Origin: Candidatus Doudnabacteria bacterium
Lineage (GTDB): Bacteria; Patescibacteriota; Doudnabacteria; UBA920
DNA length: 12,796 nucleotides
Reading direction: 5' to 3'
NCBI GenBank assembly: GCA_023245915.1
Contig: JAHFJK010000029.1
Coordinates: 1 to 12,796 of the forward strand
In this document: positions 1-5,773 of the stretch, piece by piece
Layout of the letters: each line of letters starts with the position of its first letter
Numbering within the stretch: position 1 is the first letter of the stretch
Notes under the pieces: generated by a model
Told to the model about the DNA's origin: nothing
Database searches by the model: none
What the model saw: only the letters and a program-made list of their open reading frames with translations
Program-made: the position numbers and the translations under genes

Positions 1-653
1 CCGGCCATTACGCCCGTTTGTGTCATTGACTTGTCCGCGGCATTGGCCGGGACAACGTTGGCAAAGGAATAGCCCCAGGAATTAAAGGTGGCTAAATCCG
101 GAATGCCCAACAAACCGCTGGCGCCTACTAACTGAACCGTACCGTTGTTGTTAACCAGCACACCGGTTCTGTGGGCGCTGGTAGTGTTATCAATATTTGC
201 CGATTTGCCCAGGAAGGAGGAATCTCCATATTGGGCGCGGGCAAAGCTAAAGCCTAAGCCCGTAAACACGGCTGCGCTGGTAAACGCGGCTTTGGTGCCA
301 GCGGTAACCAGGGAGCATTCGCCTTTTACGTCAGAGCCTTTAGTCTCGGTGGCGCAAAAAACAGTGCCGTCCTTGGGAGGAATGAACGCTCCGGCAGGCA
401 AGGCAAGATCTTCCGCGCTGGCAGGAACCACCTGGCTCCAGGAATTGAAGCCGTAGGAAAGGAACGCGCCGGCGGAAGTGTAGGCCCTTCGGGTGCCGTC
501 CGGCATAACCATCCAGACGGTGCCGTCAGAGCTGGAGACATTGGTGCCCACGGAATGCGCCGCGGCTTGAGCCGCAAACGGCGCAAACAGGGACAGCGCC
601 AATGCGGCAGCTGAACCTACAGCAAAGAGTTTCTTTGCTAAAGAAGTTTGCAT
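1..653 (-). CDS. Secreted repeat-containing surface protein, N-terminal part (cut by window edge)
   Basis: An open frame of 217 complete codons runs from an ATG at 653 to the left edge with no stop, so the gene is partial. The product starts MQTSLAKKLFAVGSAAALAL and continues to an AQA-A site near residues 29-31: a clear Sec signal peptide with two lysines, a hydrophobic core and a signal peptidase I motif. After it come three degenerate repeats of about 50-65 residues, each with a GTV strand and an aromatic segment of the type 'F..(Y/L)GF(N/S)(S)(W/F)(S/A)'. They are clearest as GTVWMVMPDGTRRAYTSAGA, then GTVFCATETKGS, then GTVQLVGASG followed by FNSWGYSFANVVPA. The composition is rich in Ala, Ser, Thr and Gly and poor in charge. 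This fits an exported cell-surface or S-layer-like protein of a kind common in Patescibacteria; the role is inferred. A good ribosome-binding site sits 11 nt upstream. Confidence 0.8.
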   Translation of the reverse strand, partial: MQTSLAKKLFAVGSAAALALSLFAPFAAQAAAHSVGTNVSSSDGTVWMVMPDGTRRAYTSAGAFLSYGFNSWSQVVPASAEDLALPAGAFIPPKDGTVFCATETKGSDVKGECSLVTAGTKAAFTSAAVFTGLGFSFARAQYGDSSFLGKSANIDNTTSAHRTGVLVNNNGTVQLVGASGLLGIPDLATFNSWGYSFANVVPANAADKSMTQTGVMA

Positions 654-664
654 TTTTTAATAAT

Positions 665-670
665 ACTCCT
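665..670 (-). promoter_or_regulatory. Ribosome-binding site of the surface protein
   Basis: The minus strand reads AAAAGGAGTATTATTAAAAA before the ATG at 653. AGGAGT lies 11 nt from the start codon, slightly long but the strongest Shine-Dalgarno sequence in the left third of the window. It confirms the start choice. Confidence 0.7.
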
Positions 671-725
671 TTTTTCTGACACTTGATTATTCAATTGAGA
701 TAATCAAATTTATTTTCAGAAAAAA
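670..725 (-). repeat. Long leader hairpin next to the surface-protein RBS
   Basis: There are two nested perfect arm pairs. The outer arms are TTTTTTCTGA at 670-679 and TCAGAAAAAA at 716-725; the inner arms are TTGATTAT at 683-690 and ATAATCAA at 700-707. In the minus-strand transcript this folds into an AT-rich stem-loop whose base touches the Shine-Dalgarno sequence. It may be an mRNA-stabilising leader, an operator, or a translational control element; the sequence alone does not decide. Confidence 0.55.
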
Positions 726-959
726 TTTAATTAATTTCATTATTTCGGCAAATTTGCTTTTAAAGCTCTAGAGATCTTTAAAAATTTTCGCCTGAATAAT
801 GTTTATTGATCCTTATACCGCAAGGGTTTGCGCTATAAGATCGACCACGGCTTTTTAAATAGCCCTTATAACTCGCCTTAAAGCTATAGGGTTCAATAAA
901 CCCAGGCACCTTCCCCATCAATAGTAGGTGAATTGGGAAGTTATATCACGCGACATTTT
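726..959. other. Intergenic stretch with several hairpins, no gene seen
   Basis: No convincing reading frame. The strongest element is a hairpin at 812-839: CTTATACCGCAA pairs with TTGCGCTATAAG, 11 of 12 positions, around a GGGT loop. GGGTT-CAATA-AACCC at 889-903 forms a small stem, and CTTCCC/GGGAAG near 910-940 forms another. No clear promoter was recognised. Confidence 0.5.
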
Positions 960-999
960 CTAGTCAACCTTAATCAGTTTAGTCGGAAGGTGCCTGGGT
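900..999. repeat. 15-bp perfect inverted repeat spanning the GIY-YIG gene end
   Basis: ACCCAGGCACCTTCC at 900-914 is the exact reverse complement of GGAAGGTGCCTGGGT at 985-999. The right arm lies inside the last codons of the GIY-YIG frame, and the left arm lies about 50 nt past its stop codon. It could be a terminator-like fold or the end of a palindromic element carried with the endonuclease gene. Confidence 0.6.
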
Positions 1000-1281
1000 A
1001 AATCCCAAGCACTTCTCACCAAGTTGATCGATTCCTGAATGCGGGTTAAAACTTGTCTTCTGGCTTGTCCGCGATATTTTAATTGCTTTTCTCTTCTTCT
1101 TGCTTCCTTTTCTATTAAAAATGCTTCGTAATAAATCAGTTTGAACGGAAACCTCGATTTTGTAGATCTGACTTGCCCAAAATTGTGTTCTTTAAATCTT
1201 TTTCTTAAATCATTAGTGGAACCCACATACAACAGCCCATCTTTAAAGACTTATAAGGATATACACATAAACCATAACCAT
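960..1281 (-). pseudogene. GIY-YIG endonuclease gene, broken by a one-base frameshift
   Basis: The 3' frame (960-1232) encodes YVGSTNDLRKRFKEHNFG followed by VRSTKSRFPFKLIYYEAF and EKEARRREKQLKYRGQARRQ, the recognisable second half of a short stand-alone GIY-YIG domain with the YIG-like YVG and the catalytic Arg of LRKRF. The first half is in another frame just upstream: from ATG 1275 (or 1281) it reads MVYVYILISL, which contains the GIY-like VYI. It then meets TAA exactly where the next residues should be KDGLLYVGS. Removing one T in the CTTTAAAGAT stretch near 1244-1250 restores MVYVYILISL-KDGLLYVGSTN as one domain of about 100 residues. The gene is either a recent pseudogene or carries an assembly error. 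No Shine-Dalgarno sequence is visible. Such proteins are often near mobile DNA; the function here is not known. Confidence 0.75.
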
Positions 1282-1537
1282 TCACAGATTGCATTAGTAC
1301 TGCTGGCTCAGACGCAATTATGTCTATCGCGTTACAGATTATGTCTATGGCTATTTGTAAGATGACTACTCATGCAAAAAGCCAGGAAAAATTCATAATT
1401 TCAGTCTTATTTAAGGCTAAAATTAACTTATGAACTTTTCCTGACTTTCAATCATTAACTGGTATGCAAAATGTCATTTGTGGATATCTAAACAATTTAC
1501 AATAGATTTTCAACTATTATAATATAAGTCTTCGGGT
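1282..1537. other. Intergenic repeat cluster before tRNA-Pro
   Basis: No gene is visible. ATTATGTCTAT occurs twice, at 1317-1327 and 1338-1348, 21 nt apart, both in a similar context (ACAGATTATGTCTATGGC and GCAATTATGTCTATCGCG). A large inverted repeat follows at 1383-1443. TTTACA at 1496-1501 and TATAAT at 1518-1523 with a 16-nt spacer could be a second plus-strand promoter. The region could be a decayed insertion-sequence end, but no transposase is left to prove it. Confidence 0.4.
1383..1443. repeat. 61-nt inverted repeat with 16-nt arms
   Basis: CAGGAAAAATTCATAA (1383-1398) pairs with TTATGAACTTTTCCTG (1428-1443) with one mismatch. Inside, AGTCTT and AAGGCT (1403-1408 and 1413-1418) pair with one G-U wobble. 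The whole is a long, nearly continuous stem. It has no U-tract, so it looks more like a palindromic mobile element than an intrinsic terminator. Confidence 0.6.
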
Positions 1538-1566
1538 TTGTCAAAAAAATCTTTTAGTGATAAAAT
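1538..1566 (+). promoter_or_regulatory. Sigma-70-type promoter of tRNA-Pro
   Basis: TTGTCA at 1538-1543 and TAAAAT at 1561-1566 are separated by exactly 17 nt. Transcription would begin near 1573, about 12 nt before the tRNA 5' end. Spacing and position make this a strong candidate. Confidence 0.7.
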
Positions 1567-1584
1567 CACCAAGTTACGGTTAAA

Positions 1585-1658
1585 CGGGCTGTCGTATACC
1601 GGTAGTACGCCTGCTTTGGGAGCAGGTAGACTGGGTTCAATTCCCAGCAGCCCGACCA
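1585..1658 (+). tRNA. tRNA-Pro (anticodon TGG), CCA encoded
   Basis: All four arms can be drawn. The acceptor CGGGCTG pairs with CAGCCCG, including the C1-G72 pair typical of bacterial tRNA-Pro. The D stem is GTAT/GTAC with loop ACCGGTA. The anticodon stem CCTGC/GCAGG encloses loop TTTGGGA, so the anticodon is TGG at 1617-1619. The T stem CTGGG/CCCAG encloses TTCAATT. The discriminator is A and the 3' CCA is encoded. The T-arm and acceptor are partly duplicated about 100 nt downstream. Confidence 0.95.
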
Positions 1659-1692
1659 AAGGAATGAGATTAAAATTAAAAATGGTGCGGGA

Positions 1693-1761
1693 TAGACTGG
1701 GTTCAACTTGCCCCGTAGTGAGCCGAAGGCTCTACTACTGGGGTTCCCAGCAGCCCGACCA
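1693..1761 (+). repeat. Second copy of the tRNA-Pro 3' part, split by a palindrome
   Basis: TAGACTGGGTTCAA at 1693-1706 repeats tRNA positions 1627-1640 exactly, and TTCCCAGCAGCCCGACCA at 1744-1761 repeats 1641-1658 exactly. Weaker similarity extends left (GCGGGA versus GCAGG). Together they give the variable loop, T arm, acceptor 3' strand, discriminator and CCA of tRNA-Pro. A 37-nt insert lies exactly inside the T-loop. There is no 5' half, so this is not a second tRNA gene. Duplicated tRNA 3' ends are the usual mark of tRNA-targeting integrases, but no integrase is present in the window. Confidence 0.85.
1711..1743. repeat. Palindrome inserted in the T-loop of the tRNA-Pro copy
   Basis: CCCC-GTAGT-GAGCC pairs with GGCTC-t-ACTAC-t-GGGG around a GAA loop: a 14-bp stem with two single-base bulges. 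Together with the four bases CTTG on its left it fills the 37 nt that separate the two halves of the tRNA fragment. Confidence 0.75.
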
Positions 1762-1785
1762 GAGATAATTATTTGAAGCCTGATT

Positions 1786-1845
1786 AAAAAACAAGGCGGC
1801 CGGAGATTTGCTGAAAGTAAAACCTTCATCAAATCCCCGGCCTTG
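1786..1845 (-). terminator. Strong intrinsic terminator of the glpX-aldolase-LOG operon
   Basis: On the minus strand CAAGGCCGGGGATTTG pairs with CAAATCTCCGGCCGCCTTG (plus-strand arms 1830-1845 and 1792-1810, with a small bulge), followed directly by TTTTTT at 1791-1786. It begins 9 nt after the stop codon of the unknown gene at 1855. Confidence 0.85.
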
Positions 1846-1854
1846 TCTTGTTTG

Positions 1855-2298
1855 TCATTGGGCTACATCCTTTTCCTTTAGACCTATTTGCTCCATTAAT
1901 CGGTAACATGCCTCCAACTCTTTTAGGTCAACGCCCCAGCTGCGCGCCGCATTTATCCTTTCTGCTAGCGTTCGCTGATAATCGCCCTCAGCACTTTGTC
2001 TTTCTGCCCAAGATAGTTTTTTAAAATCGTTGAGCTTGAAACGCAGCCGTCGCAAAGCAACCACACGGCCAATTATTGTGAGCTTATCTTCACATCTTTC
2101 GGGTAGAGACTCCAAAGCTATGCCCGACCCTCTGATTAGCTTCAAAAGGTCCTCTACAAAAGTATCCAACCAAATACCATCGATAGTGTCAGCGCCTTCA
2201 GAATAGAGGCTGATGACATACTCAACTTGCCTCTTAATCTGCTGATTAGGCCGGACCTGTTGTTTACGATCCCTGGAAAAGAACAAAAGCTTTCCCAT
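1855..2298 (-). CDS. Unknown protein, 147 residues
   Basis: An ATG at 2298 is preceded by GGAGGGGAAGT, an excellent Shine-Dalgarno sequence, which supports a real gene. The product is soluble and predicted to be mainly helical, with no signal peptide and no membrane segment. It is rich in Arg, Lys, Glu and Leu (for example ALRRLRFKLNDFKKLSWAER and RINAARSWGVDLKELEACYR). No family is recognised. It is the last gene before the operon terminator, about 100 nt downstream of the LOG gene, so it may be co-transcribed with the glpX-aldolase-LOG genes. There is no basis for assigning a function. Confidence 0.7.
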   Translation of the reverse strand: MGKLLFFSRDRKQQVRPNQQIKRQVEYVISLYSEGADTIDGIWLDTFVEDLLKLIRGSGIALESLPERCEDKLTIIGRVVALRRLRFKLNDFKKLSWAERQSAEGDYQRTLAERINAARSWGVDLKELEACYRLMEQIGLKEKDVAQ

Positions 2299-2397
2299 AC
2301 TTCCCCTCCATTTTTTCTTCTATCTTCAATTATCTTCAATCGATAAGTTTATTCCAATCTTCAGAAAATTTAGCCAGGCCCTTTTCCGTCAGTTCGA

Positions 2398-3159
2398 TCA
2401 ATCAAACAAATGCTTATCCTTGGTCAGCTCCTTCACCAAATCGTAGGCTTGATCGGCAGTATCTACCAAATAATAAATATCCATGTCTTTTTTGTCTATG
2501 GCTTTTTCCTTTACATACATGGAATAATAAATCCAATCCAGCAAAGGCTGCCAAAAAGCCCGGTTAATTAAAATCACAGGCACCGGCCTGATTTTGTGGG
2601 TTTGGATTAAAGTGATCATTTCAAAAAACTCATCCAACGTACCAAAGCCCCCGGGGAAAAAAACATAAAGAGAAGCGCCGGTTTCCAGCATTACCTTCCT
2701 GGTAAAAAAGAAGCTAAAGCTTTCGCTCTCCTTAACGTATTTATTGGTCCGTTGTTCCGTGGCTAAACGGATGTTAAGCCCGACGCTCCTGCCGCCGGCC
2801 TCAATCGCGCCTTTATTGGCAGCTTCCATAACACCGGGCCCGCCGCCGGTAATCACAGCCAAGCCGGCTTTGGCCAGCCTAAAAGCCAATTTAGTCGCCT
2901 CGTGGTAGATGCGGTGCTCCAGTCCCACGCGCGCGCTGCCCATAATGCTTACAGATTTTGAAAAACGCTTTAAAAAATTAAAGCCTTTGGTAAACTCGTC
3001 CTTAATTTTTAAGATTGTCCAGGCAGATACTTCGCGCCTGGTGCCTTTTTTTAAAACCTGCTGAACCTGTGAGGCCGGAATGCAAATTTCCCGGCCGTGG
3101 GAAGTAAAGCAAATTACTTCATTCGGACGCGGCTGTTTTGGCTGTTTGGGAAGAGGCAT
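2398..3159 (-). CDS. LOG family protein (Rossmann-fold nucleotide-binding)
   Basis: The 253-residue product carries both LOG motifs: ITGGGPGVMEAANKGA at about 103-118 and PGGFGTLDEFFE at about 169-180, plus the conserved TRK segment near 153-155. This is the family of lysine decarboxylase-like proteins (LOG, TIGR00730 group), known as cytokinin-activating phosphoribohydrolases in plants; many bacterial members likely act on nucleoside 5'-monophosphates. True lysine decarboxylase activity is not expected. The first 65 or so residues are a polar, Pro- and Lys-rich extension (MPLPKQPKQPRPNE) before the core starts at SIMGSARVG. No clear Shine-Dalgarno sequence precedes the start. The gene follows the aldolase gene by 35 nt and is probably in the same operon. 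The substrate is unknown. Confidence 0.85.
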   Translation of the reverse strand: MPLPKQPKQPRPNEVICFTSHGREICIPASQVQQVLKKGTRREVSAWTILKIKDEFTKGFNFLKRFSKSVSIMGSARVGLEHRIYHEATKLAFRLAKAGLAVITGGGPGVMEAANKGAIEAGGRSVGLNIRLATEQRTNKYVKESESFSFFFTRKVMLETGASLYVFFPGGFGTLDEFFEMITLIQTHKIRPVPVILINRAFWQPLLDWIYYSMYVKEKAIDKKDMDIYYLVDTADQAYDLVKELTKDKHLFD

Positions 3160-3194
3160 GGTTTTAGGATTACTGGTTGTTAAGGATTCACTAA

Positions 3195-4256
3195 TTAATC
3201 CTGGGAAATTAGCTCTACCGATCCGCCTGCAGTTTCCATCGCTTGGCTGTAAGCGCCGTTTCTGGCCAGGCTGTTTAACTTGGCCCGTTTATAAAACGCG
3301 GCCTGGGCGGCGGCAAAATTTTCTGCCTGACCTGACCAGACTTTTAAAGCCGGAGCCTGTAGAGCCCGTCCGTAAGAAAAACTCATTCGCCAGGGACTGC
3401 CGATAATTTTATTTATTTCATTCAAATTTTCTGTAGCCTGCGCGTCGCTCTGTCCGCCTGAAAGAAATGCTATGCCGGGAACTTCTGAAGGAATTACCTG
3501 ATTGAAAATTTTTAATGTCCATTGGGCAACTTCTTCAAAAGTTGCCTGATTCGCGCATTGCTTAGCCGATATTACCATATTCGGCTTTAAAATAAGCGCC
3601 GATAAAATAACTTCTTTTTCCTTCAGCTGTCTGAAAACCTGCTTTAAAGTTTCCAAAGTTACCACGGCACAGCGCTCAATGGTATGATTCCCATCCATTA
3701 ACACTTCCGGTTCTACAATTGGCACCAAACCGGCCTGTTGGCAATCTTTGGCGTATTGCGCCAGCCGCAGAGCGTTTTCTAAAATGCACTCTGACGTAGG
3801 CAACTGTTCAGCTTTAATTGTAATTACAGCCCGCCACTTGGCAAAGCGGGCGCCTAAGCCATAATACTCTTTCAATCTTTGCGGCAAATCTTCCAAACCT
3901 TTGGTGATTTTTTCAACTTCCGATCCGTTAAAATCCTCCGTTCCAGTGTCAACTTTTATGCCCGGGAGAATATTTTTGCTTTGTAAAAATTTAACGAACG
4001 AAGTGCCGTCGCTCGCGGTTTGACGAATGGTTTCGTCATACAAAATTACGCCGCTAATAAATTCTTCAATGCCCGGCGTGGTAAATAACATTTGGCGATA
4101 AGCCCGGCGGTTTTCTTCTGTGGATTCCACGCCAACTGCGTCAAAACGTTTTTTTATAGTGCCTGTGCTTTCATCGGCCGCTAATATTCCCTTACCAGGC
4201 GCAACCATAGCCAGGGCAATTTCGTGGAGTTGGTTGATTTGATTTTGATCAAGCAT
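3195..4256 (-). CDS. Fructose-bisphosphate aldolase, class I
   Basis: Class I (Schiff-base) aldolase, which interconverts fructose 1,6-bisphosphate with dihydroxyacetone phosphate and glyceraldehyde 3-phosphate in the cytoplasm. At 353 residues it is close to the animal and plant enzymes (about 360). Visible family motifs are GILAADESTGTI (23-34), ARFAKWRAVI (136-145), VPIVEPEVL (178-186), the Schiff-base lysine K224 in ALILKPNMV, FLSGGQSDAQATENLNEIN (264-282) and FSYGRALQ (293-300). The C-terminus ends in VELISQD and lacks the terminal Tyr of the vertebrate enzymes. The ATG follows the glpX stop by 2 nt, with AAGGA inside the glpX end as ribosome site, so translation is probably coupled. Next to an FBPase, it may serve gluconeogenesis as well as glycolysis. 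Confidence 0.95.
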   Translation of the reverse strand: MLDQNQINQLHEIALAMVAPGKGILAADESTGTIKKRFDAVGVESTEENRRAYRQMLFTTPGIEEFISGVILYDETIRQTASDGTSFVKFLQSKNILPGIKVDTGTEDFNGSEVEKITKGLEDLPQRLKEYYGLGARFAKWRAVITIKAEQLPTSECILENALRLAQYAKDCQQAGLVPIVEPEVLMDGNHTIERCAVVTLETLKQVFRQLKEKEVILSALILKPNMVISAKQCANQATFEEVAQWTLKIFNQVIPSEVPGIAFLSGGQSDAQATENLNEINKIIGSPWRMSFSYGRALQAPALKVWSGQAENFAAAQAAFYKRAKLNSLARNGAYSQAMETAGGSVELISQD

Positions 4257-4258
4257 GA

Positions 4259-5197
4259 TTATTTTTCCTTATGATGAGTTGTAATATACCTTACAGTCCC
4301 CGATTGCCCCCTAATAACCATCGAATGCGTAATAATTGTGTTCCCAACTACCCTCACTCCCTCAAGCATAGGCCCATCAATAATTCCTGTAGCAGTAAAA
4401 GTTAAAATTTTGCCTTTTGCAAGCTCTTCCGCGGAATAAACTTTGCGGTCATTAAGGCTGTGCTTTTTTAAAAGCTGGCGATGTTCGCTCTTCAGCGGAC
4501 TAAAACGGGCAAAAATCTGGCCGCCTAAAATTTTAATCGCAGTTGCTGCTAAAACTGCTTCAGCAGATGCGCCTATGCCCATAAGCAGGTCTATGTCGGA
4601 TTCCGGCATACAAGGCGCTATTGCGCCGGCCACGTCACCGTCTGTAATTAAACGCACCCGCGCGCCTGTCTTTCTAATCTGCTCGATTAAACTGTGATGA
4701 CGGTCCCTGTCCATTACACATACTGTAACATCACTTACCTTTTTACCCAAAGCCCTTGCTGTCCTTTGTATATTAAATTTAGGTGCTGCCCCAAATTTAA
4801 TAACTTTGGCCGCTTTTGGCCCGGCAGCCAACTTTTCCATGTAGGTATCCGGCGCGTTCAACAAACTGCCCCTTGCTCCGGCGGCGATGACGGCAATGGC
4901 GTTGTATCTGCCGAAAGCCACGCTATCCGTGCATTCTAAAGGATCAACCGCAAGATCTAACGCAGGGCCTTTACCAGTTCCAACTTTTTCACCTGTGTAT
5001 AGCTCCGGCGCTTCATCTTTACTACCCTCGCCGATGACAACCCGACCCGAAAAATCAATCTGATTAAAACGCGAACGCATTTCATCCACTGCCGCACCGT
5101 CAGCTTTTTTTGCTTGCCCTTTCCCCACCCACTTGGAAGCCGCAATCGCCGCCGCCTCGGTCACGCGCACAAATTCTAATGCCAAATTTCTGTCCAT
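4259..5197 (-). CDS. glpX: Fructose-1,6-bisphosphatase class II (GlpX)
   Basis: Hydrolyses fructose 1,6-bisphosphate to fructose 6-phosphate with divalent metal. The start is placed at ATG 5197 (MDRNLALEFVRV): AGGA at 5204-5207 gives good spacing, while the upstream ATG at 5212 has none. With this 312-residue start the known E. coli GlpX active-site residues (recalled from the family) fall at the same numbers: D33, E57 (VIGEG), D85 and E88 (DPLECT), E213 (IGASAEAV). YMEKLAAGP and the C-terminal GIIDGPMLEGVR segment are also typical. Two spots differ from the consensus: DPLEGT has become DPLECT (Gly89 to Cys), and the usual IGGxPEGV is IGASAEAV. The leader is a palindromic repeat. It is the first gene of the operon with aldolase, LOG and the unknown 147-residue gene. 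Confidence 0.92.
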   Translation of the reverse strand: MDRNLALEFVRVTEAAAIAASKWVGKGQAKKADGAAVDEMRSRFNQIDFSGRVVIGEGSKDEAPELYTGEKVGTGKGPALDLAVDPLECTDSVAFGRYNAIAVIAAGARGSLLNAPDTYMEKLAAGPKAAKVIKFGAAPKFNIQRTARALGKKVSDVTVCVMDRDRHHSLIEQIRKTGARVRLITDGDVAGAIAPCMPESDIDLLMGIGASAEAVLAATAIKILGGQIFARFSPLKSEHRQLLKKHSLNDRKVYSAEELAKGKILTFTATGIIDGPMLEGVRVVGNTIITHSMVIRGQSGTVRYITTHHKEK

Positions 5198-5287
5198 GCT
5201 TTTTCCTGTCATTCCGGAATTTTTATATTGATATTAAAAATATCCGGAATCTAGTTTTTAGACCATAAAGCGAGTTCAAGATAACAG
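5142..5287. repeat. Direct repeat copy A: glpX 5' end plus leader
   Basis: Repeats the segment 5770-5918. Bases 5184-5253 match 5815-5884 without a mismatch over 70 nt; the coding part (5142-5183) and the outer part (5254-5287) have diverged. Copy A ends just before the stop codon of the toxin gene. It includes a hairpin at 5211-5251: ATTCCGGA ... TCCGGAAT with inner ATTTTTA/TAAAAAT arms. Confidence 0.85.
5204..5207 (-). promoter_or_regulatory. Ribosome-binding site that decides the glpX start
   Basis: The minus strand reads ACAGGAAAAAGC before ATG 5197, with AGGA 6 nt upstream. The ATG at 5212 has only CCGGA directly against it. The site lies at the very edge of the palindromic leader repeat. 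Confidence 0.6.
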
Positions 5288-5542
5288 TTAATAGGTTTTC
5301 GATGTTCTTCTGGTTATTTCAAAAATGTAAATCAAATGGGAATCGGAAAACAGTTTATAAAAAATCCGGGAGGAACCAACCCGCCGGCGCCAGATACCTT
5401 TTTCAGGCATTTTTTGAATATCACCCAAAAATGGATCCACAGACATAAAACTAATTGCTTCAGCCAGCCTTTTAGCATCTTGCTGTTGAATTCTTTTAAG
5501 CTCTTTTTGAGCGGCTTTTGCGATGGTGACGTTCCAATTCAT
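5288..5542 (-). CDS. RelE/ParE-family toxin
   Basis: An 84-residue protein of the size and pattern of RelE-type toxins of type II toxin-antitoxin systems. An N-terminal strand WNVTIAKAAQKELKRI is followed by helix DAKRLAEAISFM, then DPFLGDIQKMPEKGIWRRRV and the strands SRIFYKLFSDSHLIYIFEIT ending in RRTSKTY. The basic RRR cluster, the later Arg and the C-terminal Tyr sit where RelE toxins carry mRNA-binding and catalytic side chains. RelE toxins cleave mRNA at the ribosome; ParE members of the same fold attack gyrase, and the sequence alone does not separate them. The start overlaps the antitoxin gene by 47 nt, the usual antitoxin-first arrangement. Confidence 0.8.
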   Translation of the reverse strand: MNWNVTIAKAAQKELKRIQQQDAKRLAEAISFMSVDPFLGDIQKMPEKGIWRRRVGSSRIFYKLFSDSHLIYIFEITRRTSKTY

Positions 5543-5738
5543 TTTTAAATTCGTCCCAAGATTTAAATTTACCTTGAACGAATTCTCTTTCTCCCCGAGC
5601 TATGGCCTTTAACTCGGCTTTCGTGGGTTTAAATGTCGGTATACTTTTTTTCAAATCTAAAAGCTCATCATACTCTCTGCGGGGAATGATTACCAAACCC
5701 GATTGTTGGGCTTGTTTAATAAGTGTTTGAACAGTCAT
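5496..5738 (-). CDS. Antitoxin partner of the RelE toxin (Phd/RelB-like)
   Basis: An 80-residue protein whose N-terminal half (VQTLIKQAQQSGLVIIPRRE, then YDELLDLKKS) resembles the small DNA-binding domain of Phd/YefM-type antitoxins. The charged C-terminal tail (WDEFKNELERHHRKSRSKRA) would be the toxin-wrapping part. Between them is FKPTKAELKAIARGEREF. It is upstream of the toxin gene and overlaps it, so the pair should be co-translated and self-repressing, as is usual for this family. The promoter at 5745-5773 puts the transcription start at or next to the ATG, so the mRNA is probably leaderless. Confidence 0.78.
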   Translation of the reverse strand: MTVQTLIKQAQQSGLVIIPRREYDELLDLKKSIPTFKPTKAELKAIARGEREFVQGKFKSWDEFKNELERHHRKSRSKRA

Positions 5739-5744
5739 AACTAA

Positions 5745-5773
5745 ATTTTACCAAAAATTATTGTTTATGGCAA
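5745..5773 (-). promoter_or_regulatory. Promoter of the toxin-antitoxin pair
   Basis: The minus strand has TTGCCA (5773-5768), a 17-nt spacer and TAAAAT (5750-5745), then TTAGTT and the ATG. Transcription starting about 7 nt after the -10 box would begin on the start codon. The first bases of the -35 box come from the end of the duplicated glpX fragment. Confidence 0.65.

Noticed and set aside
1538..1768. Plus-strand frame of 76 codons
   Set aside because: It runs through the tRNA-Pro promoter, the tRNA and its 3' copy; its product is low-quality translation of RNA sequence.
2338..2400. A 20-codon minus-strand frame reading IELTEKGLAKFSEDWNKLID after the LOG stop
   Set aside because: It looks protein-like and could start at a TTG overlapping the LOG stop, but it has no ribosome site and is too short to support. 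It may be a remnant of an earlier gene end.
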